64,000 bases of DNA from Scilla litardierei (taxonomy: Eukaryota; Streptophyta; Magnoliopsida; Asparagales; Asparagaceae): the NCBI GenBank assembly GCA_030789695.1, contig JAULAV010002430.1, forward strand, positions 1 to 64,000, given 5' to 3'. Positions 1 to 11,398 of this stretch are shown here, piece by piece. How positions within the stretch are numbered: the first letter of the stretch is position 1; each line of letters begins with the position of its first letter. The notes under the pieces were generated by a model. That model was not told where the DNA came from. It ran no database searches and was given only the letters and a program-made list of their open reading frames with translations. The position numbers and the translations under genes are program-made.

Positions 1-1928
1 GGCCATTCTGATATGAATGTAGCAACGCATTTTGATGGGAAACTTAAGACCCTCTCTAAATAAGTTGCAAGAATTGAGCAAAGGTTAAGTGACATTCCTA
101 CTCCTCCAAGGGATCCGTTATGTGCTACTTATGAAGAATACACCGATCAAGGGTATGCTCCAATTGAAGGTTCCTATGAAGGAATAGGCGTACCGATAGA
201 GCAAATCAACTATATATCGGGTGAGGGGAGCAGTCCTAGACCTCAGTGGTCAAATTCGCATGGAAAACACATCCAGAATTTTCTTCCAGCAACCTATTGG
301 AGCCATACAACCACCCTCTCAACCAATGCCGCCATAACCTCCATCACAACAAGCACCACCTCCACAGTTATAGCAGTATGGATTTAGGCTAGCTGGACCT
401 TATAGACTATCGAGATATTAAACCGTCAACCATATCAGCAACAACAACAATAATACCAACCACATGTAGCACAAAAATCTGGAGTGGATGCGGCATTAGA
501 AGCTTTTATGAGTGCTCAAACAAAGAAAAATGTAGAATTGGTGACCACCCAAAGGCAACTTTCCACAAACATAGATAATCTGTCGGCCCAAATGAGCCAA
601 CTTACTAAAGCTCAATGGAGCTTGCCATCTTAACCTTAGCAGAATCCGCGGGGGCAAGTTAATGTGGTGGTGGCAGTGACAATTAGATGAGGTAAGAGTA
701 CTGATACAGTGATTGTACAGGTTTCTAAGCATGTAGATCCACAATCGTCGTCGACTATTCATGAGGAAGATCCCAAAGTTTCTGAGCCCATCATTATGGT
801 AAATGAGGAGAGAGATGTTGATGAGCCATCTGCTGCTACAGAAAATGAGACTTCACCTACTCCATTACCCATTCCTATAGTCACTGTACCGGCGGACACT
901 CCACCTTCCGTGAAATCTACGCAAAAGGATACAGACAAAGATATGGAAAGTCGTCCTTCGCCTCAATATTCGTAAAAGACTAGCCATGGAAAAGCTCGAA
1001 AAGAAGTATGCCAAATTCATAGAACTTCTCAAGTGTGTTCACTTGAACATCCCTTTCTTGGATGCACTTACGGAGATCCCCACCTATGCTAAGTTTTTGA
1101 AGTATTTGATAGCATGAAGGAGGAAAAAAGAAGCTGTGATGTTGGCGGATAGTTGTACTTCAGTTCTAAAGAACACCCTACCGAAGAAATTACAGATCCA
1201 AGAAGCTTTACGGTACCGTGCTCCATTGGCTGCATCCCCATCAATAGAGCGCTAGTTGACGTGGGGGCGAGCATTAGCTTGATGCCGCTCTCCATTTATA
1301 AGAGTTGAACATGGGATTGGAGCTAGATCCCACGGCTATGAGCATACAGTTGGCGGATCAATCCATCACCTACCCGGTTGATATTGCACGTGACGTTATC
1401 TTGCAAGTGTTGGGAGGGATTAGAGTGCTGGTGGACTTTGTGATCATGTGCTTGTTTGAGGAGGGAAGTTCTCAAATTATCTTGGGACTCCCTTTCATGG
1501 CCACACCTGGAGTTTTGATTGATGTCTGTCAAGGGATATTATCTATGAATGTTGGCAATATTGAGATTGAGTTCCATCTACAAAAGCCTATGACGGAGAG
1601 CTTCCTGCACGAAGATGCTTGCTATCTAGAGCTAATATAAGATGAAGCTACAGAGGGGTACGTTATAGAGGAGATCATGAGAGACCCCATGAGGAAGGAC
1701 ATAGATGACGACGACGTCGTCATACATGATAAGGCGTTGGCCGCTTATTTGGAAGTCTTGGATAAGGAGCCGCCCAGTGTACCACTTCATCATCAACAAC
1801 CAGATGCTATAATTACTACGACTGTTGAAGGTCAACAAAGTAAGATGAGCCAACTCCCACCTCGTGGTCTCATAGGGAAGCACGACAATCACATCTCGTA
1901 TATGCCCAACATTAAGAATGATCGTTGA
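1..1928 (+). pseudogene. gag-pr: Athila-type Gag C-terminus and aspartic protease (broken)
   Basis: The first frame reads a Gag C-terminal region with an early stop at base 61. It aligns by eye with the AthB Gag: a coiled-coil-like KLKTLSK..VARIEQRL segment, then an EQINYISG block. A Gln-rich stretch follows, then QTKKNVELVTTQRQL. The protease appears near 1190-1640, with a VDVGASISLMP active-site block (catalytic Asp codon 1258-1260) and the downstream LGLPFMATPGVLIDV block typical of Athila/Tat proteases. Several stops and frameshifts break the reading, so no product is expected. The last open part is acidic and ends at 1926-1928. Confidence 0.8.
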
Positions 1929-2229
1929 AAACCAAGAGGAGTCCAGCTTACGACTTTAAACAAGTGCTTATCGGGATGCAATCCAAATTTTTCTTTATTT
2001 TTGATTTTTATTTCTTGATTAGTTTTTCATTCTTATACAAAAAAACCAAATAAAAACGTTTTTAATTCCTTTGAAAATCTTTAAAATATAAATATAATAA
2101 AAATTTCTGATGCATATGTTCATGTGCATGTGACCGATGAAAGGAGCGCTATAAATGATGATGAAACGAAGAAGGATTCAATTGGAGAAGAAGAAGGGAG
2201 CGTAGCTCAACCATTGAAGGCAAAGAGGA

Positions 2230-2600
2230 GCTACTCGACCGAGTAAAACCGCTGCTCAGTCGAGCTCAGAGCAGTCGCAGAAAGAGTAAAATTTAGGGTT
2301 CGGATCATATTTCAGCTCGACCAAGCTAAGTAAGCAGCTCGGTCGAGTAGCAGAGGCCTGCTGGAGAAGCTAAAAAAGAGAGTTCTGATTATATTTCAGC
2401 TTGACCGAGATGAGTAAGAAGCTCGGTCGATCGACAGTGCCTACAGAATTTGAGAATTAAGCCACTCTGTTTTATTTTCAACTCAATCGAGTAGGTTCGC
2501 TTACTCGATCGAGCAACAACTATTAAGCGAGGGCCACAGTTAATTGCGAACTGCGACGAGCGAGTAACCCTAACTCAGTCGGGACCTTATAAAAGCCCAG
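2230..2600 (+). promoter_or_regulatory. Internal promoter of AthA: palindrome array plus TATA box
   Basis: The stretch holds about nine copies of a degenerate palindrome with core TCGA(C/T)CGA, such as ACTCGACCGAGT, GCTCGGTCGAGT and ACTCGATCGAGC, spaced roughly 20-60 bases apart. The array ends at a TATA box (TATAAAA, 2588-2594), followed by a pyrimidine-rich leader. The ATHILA-ORF1-like frame starts about 530 bases downstream. The same arrangement occurs at 22970-23290 in AthB. That the array drives this ORF is inference. Confidence 0.6.
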
Positions 2601-2780
2601 CCCCTCATCCCCTCACACTCAACACCTCAAAACCAGCCCAAGCTGCCCTCTCTTCCCCTCCCAACTCGCTCGACCCGCCACCTCGTGTGCCACCCAAGCT
2701 CGACTGAACACCACCCACTCGGTCTGCCCCTCATCTCCTCTTCATTCCCACCCACCTCTCACCTCACACCCACGAGAAAC

Positions 2781-2834
2781 TCTCTCTCCCTCTCTCTCGC
2801 TCGCTCGCTCTCTCTCTATCTCTCTCTCTCTATT
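2781..2834. repeat. CT-rich microsatellite
   Basis: An almost pure (CT)n run with short CTCG interruptions, lying in the presumed 5' leader just downstream of the internal TATA box. CT-rich leaders are common near plant transcription starts. Confidence 0.85.
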
Positions 2835-3126
2835 TCAAACCCTAAAATTGAAATTATTCAAATTTTAAACCCTAAACTCTATCTATTTCATTTATCAACA
2901 ATTAATATTCTTCCTATCATATCGTGCGGGTATACTTGGAGTACTAGGATACTACGTTTGGTCCTGGAATACTTTGGAGCTAGCTTGGGGGAGGATTGTG
3001 ACTTTAAGGGTTCGTACATTCATTTCACTTGCGATCGCCGCACTACACGAGATTCGGTACACTCATTCCTTTATACTTTCTACATTACCATATCTTGTGC
3101 TCGTATTCCTTTGCACACACCACACC

Positions 3127-5108
3127 ATGCATCCTAAGACACGGGGTAGGAAACCCCCAGTGAAAAAGAGGAAAGTCGATGACTATGGTGCCTCCTCTTC
3201 TCGACGTACATGCAGACGCTGTCAGTCTCCATCCCCGACTCCATCTCCACCTCCACCAGACTCACGTTTCCCATCCCCACACCACTTGCTCTAGAGGGAC
3301 CACAAGCTAGTGCTACCATTCCCATTACCACACCTACACCCCCACCTCAGCTACCCTAGGGGACCTTGCAGACATATGGTATTGTTTTTAGGAATGTTGC
3401 ACATTACGATAGATTCGTGATCATTTCTAGACGCCCCATCATCCCCACTAGATTCGCTGACATTCCAACCCTCGAGAGTCTAGGGTTGTTAGAGGGGGTC
3501 CAGTGACTATATTAGGCTATAGGTTGGGAGCACTTCTTGCAGATGATCGCGACCACCTATGTTCGCCTCACCTACAAGGCAATGAGCTCCATTTTATCGG
3601 GAAACTAGGGAATCAGGTTCAGGCTTTTGGATCGTGACGTAGTAGTCACTTTCGACGTGATCCGAGCATTGTTTAGTTGGCCCCCATCCCAGATCCTACT
3701 CAGGCCTTTTCACCCAGTATAGATCCACTATCTTTCAATACCCAGGTTTCTGGAGACGGATAGCCGGCCTCCCACATTTCAGCCCTAACAGGGCGAATTC
3801 TTCCTCCATCATCCATCCATGTCTTCACTACGCTCAGCGACATCCTGCCACAACTATATTCTCTATGTCTGAGCTTGGCATCATCTCCTTCCCTGAGTTG
3901 GTCCACCTTAGTGGGATGCCTAGACCCATCAGACGTAATGACGATGGTACACTCTATCCTCACCTCCTGTCAGACACGACTCGTTGGCTGTGCAACTGCT
4001 AGGTTTACACTTCCACCTCTGCCATGGAAATTTTTTGGGGTTGTTTCTTCATCTTCTTTGCCCTCATGCTATAACTTGACCTTCCTGATGACCTCTTGGT
4101 TATGACCAGGCCCACCACACTGAAGCTTGACATGCTTGCACGCATGCATATCATTTGGCCCCACGGTGAGCACCATTGGGTCTATCTTTTAGGTCCTCAA
4201 CGAGAGCAGCACATGGTCGTACCCCGCCCTGACCTCACATGCATTGAGCCCGTCCACTTGGATTGGCTACTTTTTAGCATGCTCCCCATTCCACCCTTAC
4301 ACGAGCTGGGAAGGGCGATGATGATTGGTCACTCAGTTCTGAGGAGGAGCCAGAGAGAGCCGTTGTCCCTACCACTTCTGCCCCAGTAGTGGGCACTCAT
4401 GTCCCCACTTCTGTCAATGCTCCTACCACCACCACACCCTCCACTATTCCAAACGAGAGTTTCGGTGTAGTTCCCACTTCAGTCCCCGATGTCACTGCAT
4501 TATCACCTTCACTGCCCGCCACAGAGGGCATTTCTGTATCTACCGCTCTTGCACCCACCTTAGAGCATACCCATATTGAGCATATCCCTACTGAGCCTGC
4601 TATCACTGTTGTCCTTACCTCTGCTACATCTGCATCTGTGGACTCCATCACTATCACTCCGATCACATCCGAGTCCACACCTACCCTGTCTACACCTCCT
4701 TCTGGTAGCACTTATGTCCCCATCACTGCCATTTACACTGATAGTTTTGTGGTATCTGTCACCATGTCGGTCGCCACGACATATCTACTTGTTGATATTC
4801 ATACCCCTACGTCTGCACCAGATCTCACATCTATTCCTGCTTCTACTTCTTTTGCGATCCCACAATGGTCACCCTCTCCTGATTTTGTTTTTCGACCCCG
4901 TGCACCACATACACGAACCCAGATAGAGAGAGGTGCCCCTAGTGGTGCACGTCAGCCTGGTAGCTCCCGCAGCACTGATGCATGCCTGACAATGATTGAG
5001 GCTGAGGTTGCTAGGCTGAGGCGTGACTTCCTCGACTTCACCCGAATAGTCACTACCCACCATCAGTCAGTGTGGCAAGACATCACCGAGATTCTAGATA
5101 TCCTCTGA
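3127..5108 (+). pseudogene. ATHILA-ORF1-like protein of AthA (broken)
   Basis: The frame starts at ATG 3127 with a basic, nuclear-localisation-like N-terminus (GRKPPVKKRK), followed by a Pro/Ser-rich linker. After frameshifts, 3370-3690 encodes a globular block (FRNVAHYDRF, IIPTRFAD, LESLGLLEG, IGWEHFLQM, TYVRLTYKAMSSI, IRFRLLDRDVVVTFD). This matches the equivalent AthB block by eye and resembles the plant ATHILA ORF1 domain family (PF03078, from memory). The C-terminus (4389-5108) is Thr/Ser/Pro-rich and ends in a short coiled coil (MIEAEVARLRRDFLDF). Multiple stops and frameshifts make it non-functional. Its role in the element life cycle is unknown to me. Confidence 0.65.
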
Positions 5109-6985
5109 GCACAACGTGCACCATCTGCCACACTTGCACCAGCTGCTCCTTCTGCACCAGTCAGACCACTGTTGCACCACCTCCCGACCTTTCTGCACCA
5201 CCATCTGATGCTATTTCTAGTCCACAGCAGTAGGACCCATCGCCACCTCCATGGGGTGGTACTACTGCCTGATTCGTCCTTTTGCTCCAGTTCTCCCCTC
5301 ATTTTTAGTTCCCATCTGTCCACACGGGGCTTAGTATTGCATAGCTTGGTGGAGAACCTATTTCATCCATCGCATTCATATCATCATTTGCATGCTTGTT
5401 CTTGCGTTACACATTAGGACCATGCATTTACATTCATTAGATTTTCCTTTTATTTATTGTGATTCTAGGATTTTTCTTTTATCCAAGCCACCCCACATAA
5501 GCATCATTTTCCACCTTTCACACGTGTTCTCAGCAGCGAGGACACTGCCCTGTTTAGCTTGAGGGATGAGCACTATCGCTTTTTATTTATTTTACTCTAA
5601 TTTTACATTTTCGCCTTATTTTTCCATCCTTTTTCATCACATTTTTTTTATTTTTAGCAGCATATTCCTTTTTTGTTGTGCATGCATGCATGTTTTTATT
5701 TTACTTTATTTTCTTTTCTTTCCTTTCATTAGATGAATTCTTTGTGATGATATCTCTTATACGTTCACCGCCATCACAATGCTTATTTCCCATGCTATGC
5801 TACTTAGAGTTATTTCATAATCTTACTATTCGCAAGTACTTGCAACCACATTTCTTTTAATGATCTTTCTAAGTGAATGCATGAAGCCTATTGAAACTAA
5901 ATGTGTAAAGTAGTGTTCAGTATGCTTTCATTGAAAATGCACCCAGATTCACGCATCATTAGCATATCTGAAGCCTCGCTTCCATCCTTTACTCGCATTC
6001 TTGTTGCATGCTTGATATGATTGAAAAATCTTACTACTTGACTTCGCCACTCATTGATATGATTAAGAATACCCAAGCTTATATATGAGTTTAGTTGATG
6101 TATTATCTTACCAAACTGTTTGTGCATACTTTTGAGTGAACCGAGCGTTATATCTATTCCTTCTCCACATATATCTTATATTCTCTACATGTCACTCGAT
6201 TTTACTTCCCAAAGCTATTTCTACCGCATCCATTACCAAAATTCCATACCAGTGCAAAATTTGCTCCAGAAAAGTACAAAAAGCCAAAAAGGAGCCAAAA
6301 AGCAAAAATACAAATCACGTCGCTCCTACAAAAATCAAAAAGAAAAAGAAGAAACAACATCTTCAAAACTGAAAAGAAAAATTCAAAATTCATTACTTGG
6401 AGCAATGTATATACCATTGGGAAAACCAAAATAAAATCCCAAATCCATAAATATTTCTTTGGATGTGATGCCTCAATTCAAGCTTGGGGGCGAAATCTTT
6501 TGACCATATGAGTGAGCATGACATTAGAGTGGAGTTATGCACAAACGGAAAGGTTTGATAATACTGAAACATACCAAAATAATTTGGTTAAAGGAATTTC
6601 CTATGATTTTATATGAGTATGTGCATGTCTTGATTCCTATTCTATTCTTTGTTGCATGTTTGGTATGTATTCTCCATGCTTTAGTTATAGCTTTTTATTG
6701 AAATGTGTGTTGCCAATGTTGTGGATATTTGATACTATAAATGTATGATGTAGATATCAGTTGATTGCTTGAACTTTAGAGAGATCCCTTTTGTTCGATC
6801 TTAAACTCTCACATACTCTATTCATTTAAGATATGAAATCTCTTGATAGCATGTGATTTATTTTCTGAGTAGTTGTAATGTGCGGTGAACGACACAAGAT
6901 TTATGAAAATAATCTAGTGACCCCCTACATTTTGCATTCTTTTCCATTTTCTTATTTTTACTTCCCCGTGAACTTCATATTAGTA
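5109..6985 (+). other. AT-rich 3' untranslated region of AthA
   Basis: No convincing ORF is visible. The stretch is pyrimidine- and A/T-rich, with poly-A/T tracts near 5640-5720 and 6280-6400. A CTTGGGGG motif near 6482 resembles a polypurine tract and may be a secondary plus-strand priming site. The corresponding AthB region is 25844-27620. Confidence 0.6.
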
Positions 6986-6987
6986 TT

Positions 6988-7023
6988 CCTCGAGGACGAG
7001 TAAGAGATAAGATTGGGGGATTT
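6988..7023 (+). promoter_or_regulatory. Polypurine tract of AthA with conserved upstream box
   Basis: TTGGGGGA lies four bases before the LTR start at 7024 and is the expected plus-strand primer. It is preceded by the box CCTCGAGGACGAGTAAGAG, which occurs identically at 27617-27635 before the AthB polypurine tract, although the two LTRs are different families. Confidence 0.8.
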
Positions 7024-8939
7024 TGATGTGTCCATATTTTCTATACTTTTACTGCACATTTTCATAGCATTTTCATGTACAAGGTTCACTTTTCTATACA
7101 TTATTTTGCTTTTACTATATATTTGATTCACGTAGAAATTTGTGGATTTTCAAGAACTTTGGAGTGAATCAAAGGAAATTTGAGACATGGACACATCCGA
7201 GCCAATCGGAGGATCAATGGCAAGTTCCACTAGGTGCTTGAAGAGGTGGAGAAGAAGATTGAAGGAGGAGAAGAGAGAAGAAGGAGAAAGAGAGCTTAAA
7301 GGAGCCTCCACATAACCTTCAGATTTCCTAGCCAGCTCGATCGAGCGGAGTTGTCCACTCGGTCCGAGTAGCTACACCCAAAAGAAGGACTCCAACGTTC
7401 GAAGTTATTGTATCACTCGGATCAAGAAGGCAACCACTTGGTCAGAATAATTCGACGGCCGCAACGCAACTTCCTATACTTAGCCGCTGAGCAATGGCGA
7501 AGAGGCTGCTCGATCGAGCAGGCCCACTGCTTTGTCCAGCTGAACACGCAAAGAACAATAATTTTGAAGCCTTTCCAGCTGTCTGTTGCTCGACCAAGTA
7601 GTCGAGCTAATCGACCGAGCTGAATGTGAAACAGAACAACTGATTTGAGCCTAGCATTGGCTCCCTGCCGCTTGACCAATTGTGAAATTTACTCATTCCA
7701 AGCACCCAAGCACACATGCCAAAGTTCAAGACGAAGTCGATGGCGGTGGAGCCCTACTCGGACCGAGTGGGACCGCCACCCGACCGAATAGTGCGACGAA
7801 GCCAAGTTTTTATTGGACCGACTTGGGCTTTTCGGAAATTTTTGTGGGGTCCATCCCCTTTGTATATAAACCTATTTTCTACCCTAGGTTTAGAGAGCTT
7901 GTTTTATTATTCTAATTTTAGTTTCAGAGAGAGTTTTTAAGCCGTTGTAATTGTTTGGAGTCAAAGACTTGGTTTTATTATTGCATTTTGCTTTGGAATC
8001 TTTGGATCTTAATTTTTTGGAGTTTAGTTCTTCGTCTCTATTGGTTTGGTAATGATTTCTCGTCTCTCTTATTTAATTTTGATGTCTATTGTTGCGATGT
8101 TGACTACTATTGTTATTGATATTTATTTTGTTGATATTTTTATGAATTGCAAGTAGTCGTTTCTAGTGCTAATTGATTACCCCTAGGATCTTAGGATTTA
8201 GATATATAGTTACGATTTTTATGTTGTTTTGGTATAAAAGGGATGTGATTTGGTTAATCCAGCTAAGTTTGTAAGAGATCCTATTTAGGGATTGTGATCC
8301 ACGATAGTGGCACACATCCTAGATATACTATCTTACGAATTTAATTAGGATTGGTAGTGAATTCAATTAGAGTTCATGATCCACGATAGTGGCACATACT
8401 TTGATGGTTTCTACCGACGTCCTATATTACTAATTGATGATCTAAGATAATAGAATCAATGAGAGCCATCAAATTACAGATCGAAACTCTAATCCACGAT
8501 GGTGGAGTGAGTAGAGATTGAGAATAGTTTTCGTTCGTAATGTACGGATCGCGTGCAATGTATCCACGATGGTGGGGCTGAGTACGGAATACGTTAGATT
8601 AGTGTTACAATGATAGTTGGCCATGAATTCCACATTTTAAATGCGAAAATCTCTCCCTATAAAACCAATTCAACGTGGAAATTATAGCCTAGCACCGACA
8701 TCCGACGATCCTAGCAGTGACTCCTATTACCCTGGACTTTATTATATTGTCAATATGAGATAAGGAATACATGTGACAACCTTTAGAGTACGCCTATAAC
8801 TGACATTGTTTCAAGACTTTGAATAGACCCAAGAATTTAAACCAATCGCCTCCCTATGTGATCGATGTCTTTCTTTATTTCAAAGCTTTGACATCGTGCA
8901 CTTGCGGTACGTTTTCAGAGTTAAATCTGGAGCACATCA
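7024..8939 (+). repeat. 3' LTR of AthA (1916 bp)
   Basis: Starts TGATGTG after the polypurine tract and ends CACATCA where the Tork copia reading resumes; the ends are perfect 7-bp inverted repeats. It shares its start TGATGTGTCCATATTTT with the AthC LTR at 54389, so the two may be one lineage. It holds a palindrome array and a TATA box. Bases 8280-8580 repeat a ccacgatrgtgg motif several times. The 3' target duplication should be 8940-8944 (CCCCT); its partner is outside the window. Confidence 0.88.
7325..7872 (+). promoter_or_regulatory. U3 palindrome array and TATA box of the AthA LTR
   Basis: Palindromic sites such as GCTCGATCGAGC, ACTCGGTCCGAGT, GCTCGATCGAGCA and ACTCGGACCGAGT recur between 7330 and 7790. 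A TATA box follows (TATATAAA, 7863-7870) in the context AAACCTATTTT. AthB shows the same TATA context (ATTTAAACCTATTTT, 18731), so the promoter core is shared between the two LTR families. Confidence 0.65.
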
Positions 8940-10451
8940 CCCCTATACATCGGTGTGTACAAAATCGAGTGCTCCCTTCATACTGTGAATGGCCGTCCCA
9001 AATGAAGCACGTGTATGTTTCCCAAACACACATTGCTCACAGAACTCGATCTTCCTGGTATTGGCTCCTTTTAGACGATATCTAACTATAAGCTTCTGCA
9101 AAGCTTTCTCGCCCAGATGACCTAAGCGCATGTTCCATAACAATAAGTCGTCCTTCTCAGCCTCACGAGTCAGAGCCACTGTACCAGCTACAACCGAACC
9201 ATCCAAGTAATAGAGGTTTCATTGGCTCTTTCCCTTCATCATGATAATTGCTCCTCTGGTCACCCTCAGCTCTCCATTCTCCATGGTCACTTGACAACCA
9301 TTGGCTTTGAGTGAACCGATCGATATAAGATTACGCCTTAGGTCAGGAACAAAGCGTACTTCATCGATGTCTTGTGTAACACCATCACTCATCCTCACCC
9401 GCACCATCCCAATGCCTACCATGCTGCAAGTTCGGTTGTCGACCAGCAAGACTATACACTTATCACATTTCCTAAGGTCGTAAAGTACTCTTGATGTGGT
9501 GTCATTTGGAACGAGCACTCTGAGTCGAGTACCCAACCATCTGACGTCACGCCCTCCGAAGCACCGACCAATATATACTCCTCGACCTCAACATCCTTCG
9601 TGATGTTGGAGTTACGACATGCTTCTTCTTCGCCTTCGGGTTGTCTCTGACCCAATGTCCTCTTTCTCGACAGAAATCGCATTGGTCCTTCACCACCTTG
9701 CGCTGAGGGGCCTTCGTCTTGTCTCTAGACTTGGATCTGAAATACCCCTTCGATCTCCACCCTACTCACCACTACGACCCCTTACGACTGTAAGAGCAAT
9801 GCTTGAAGCTCGGCTGTAGGTATCCCCATCATTCTTCCTGAACTCATTACTCGTCAGAGCGTTAGACACCTCTTCAAATGTGATCGATTCCTTACCATAG
9901 GTAAGAACCGACACCAAGTACTCATACTCGATGGGTAGATATTTGAGGGGAATCATTGCTTTGTATTCATCATCAACCTTCGCATCTATGTTCCTCAGAT
10001 CAGTGAGAAGGTTGTTGTAGCAGTCGAGGTGTACCTCGATAGAAACCCCCTCGGCCATCAAACCAAAAAGTTTCTTTTTTATGTGTAGCCGGTTCTAGAT
10101 GTTGTTCTTCATTGAGTTGTCACCGAGCTCCTTCCAAAATTTGCTTGCACTTGTCTCCTCCATATATGGGTATTTCTTCTCATTCGATAAATACATGCGG
10201 ATAGTACCATATGCACTCCGATTCAGAGTTCTCCACTCCCGATCAGACATGTCTGTTGACTTCTTGTCCAATGCGATATCTTGACCAAGTTGGTTCAAGA
10301 TATCCTTGACTTTGCATCTCCACACACTGAAGTTGATCTTTCCATCAACTTTCTCAATTTCTAGCTTCGTGTTAGACACGCTAGTCAGAGCCGATGAAGA
10401 ATACCTAGAAGTCGATGCCTTTGAGGAATCGTCATTGCCACCGCTACTCAT
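8940..10451 (-). pseudogene. gag-pol: Tork copia gag-pol, N-terminal part (broken)
   Basis: Starts at ATG 10451 after the primer site. Gag shows KVDGKINFSVW and AYGTIRMYLS blocks; an in-frame TAG (10097-10095) precedes GVSIEVHLDCYNNLL, which continues in the same frame. Near 9690 is a zinc-knuckle remnant CDFCRERGHWVRDN, whose last Cys is replaced by Asn. The protease reads WVLDSECSFQMTP, where the usual DSG triad has become DSE. The GAG-pre-integrase block (LLWNMRLGHLGEKAL and a CEQCVFGK zinc site) follows, ending at FVHTDV, the integrase start, where AthA cuts in. Stops, a frameshift and two active-site losses make it a pseudogene. Confidence 0.82.
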
Positions 10452-10484
10452 CTTCTACCCCTTCATTGATCTCCAAAACCGAGG

Positions 10485-10496
10485 GCTCTGATACCA
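10485..10496 (-). promoter_or_regulatory. Primer binding site, initiator tRNA-Met type
   Basis: The minus strand reads TGGTATCAGAGC, the standard copia primer site, three bases from the LTR end at 10500. It fixes the orientation and the LTR boundary. Confidence 0.93.
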
Positions 10497-10499
10497 ATT

Positions 10500-11390
10500 T
10501 GTTGTGCAATACAACCAAATAGCACACCTTACATAGCAGATGACACAGAATCGCCAAAGAACCCCAGCCTAAAGATGGGTAGATACACAAATAGAGTACA
10601 TAGAGAATTTATTTTAGGCCGTCGACTGGCCATGGGGGAACACAGATGAGCTTTATTACGAAAGGAAAGAACAATACAAAACCTTCTATTCATCAAACGA
10701 AGAAGAAGCACACAAAATCTCTCCAAAAGCTAACAATAAAACTCCCAATGTTGGTTATCACAAATGGTGGCTCAAAACCCTCAATAATGTTCCACACGAA
10801 ACACTAACCTAAAACCCCCTATGTATAACCCTACGTTACAATAGGTGTCATCATCGGCTAGGATCTCCTACGTATACATATCCCTACAATTATGGCATCC
10901 AATCCAATCACTGCTCTACGCAATTAATGCTACCACAGTCTAGTGGGCCTATGCCGCTTCCTAGTTGGGTCGCATCCTAATGGGAACCCTTCGATCAAGC
11001 GATCATCATTTGTATCGAATGACCTAAGTACCGAGCCACGTGTACGAGCAATCTCCATTGAGCCTCCATACAATCGTTCAACCAAACACGGACTCTAATC
11101 ATGTTACGACCGAATGACCCAATGCTAAACGATCGACCCTAATACTCGAACTGACGACCGAATGTCCAACTGTGCTGTAGAAGCCAAATGCCCAGCATCC
11201 TCGTATTTGACTTGCACAGAGTCATATTGTTCGAATCCGAGCACAGGCGAGTTATCTCTACATAATATAACTCGTCTGCAATACGACTGCTTCTATAATA
11301 CCGAATCAAGCCAACTTCTCCATAAGCTCAGTTATTTTTCCCGATGGAAAGTCCACGAAGAGGGTGATACATGATTACAAGTAACCAACA
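10500..11390 (-). repeat. 5' LTR of the Tork element
   Basis: The plus-strand end TGTTGTGCAAT is fixed by the primer site. The other end is inferred from the plus-strand ending CCAACA at 11390, giving a minus-strand start TGTTGGTTAC and end CACAACA, which match as short inverted ends. The outer boundary is less certain because the partner LTR is outside the window. Confidence 0.5.
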
Positions 11391-11398
11391 CCCCCAAA

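Larger units (their letters stand above)
1..8939 (+). mobile_element. AthA: 3' part of a pol-less Athila-like LTR retrotransposon
   Basis: The element enters from the left edge, so its 5' LTR, primer site and Gag N-terminus lie outside. Its order is Gag-protease remnant (1-1928), spacer with palindromes and a TATA box (2230-2600), ATHILA-ORF1-like remnant (3127-5108), AT-rich 3' region, polypurine tract, and an LTR with matching ends TGATGTG/CACATCA. There is no reverse transcriptase, RNase H or integrase between the protease and the LTR, so it is non-autonomous. It sits inside the integrase start of a minus-strand copia element, whose reading resumes at 8940. The layout matches AthB (17992-46436), but the LTR is a different family. 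Confidence 0.85.
8940..11390 (-). mobile_element. Tork-type Ty1/copia element, 5' part, interrupted by AthA
   Basis: Read on the minus strand: 5' LTR (11390-10500), primer site complementary to initiator tRNA-Met (10496-10485), then gag and the start of pol (10451-8940), where AthA is inserted. The remainder must lie left of the window. The Gag N-terminal motif LEIEKVDGKINFSVWRCKVKD is the usual Tork/Tnt1-type Gag start. The element is decayed, with several stops. Confidence 0.8.

Noticed and set aside
2685..3137. 150-codon Ser/Leu-rich frame
   Set aside because: It is produced by the CT microsatellite and leader of AthA and is in a different frame from the ATHILA-ORF1-like start at 3127.
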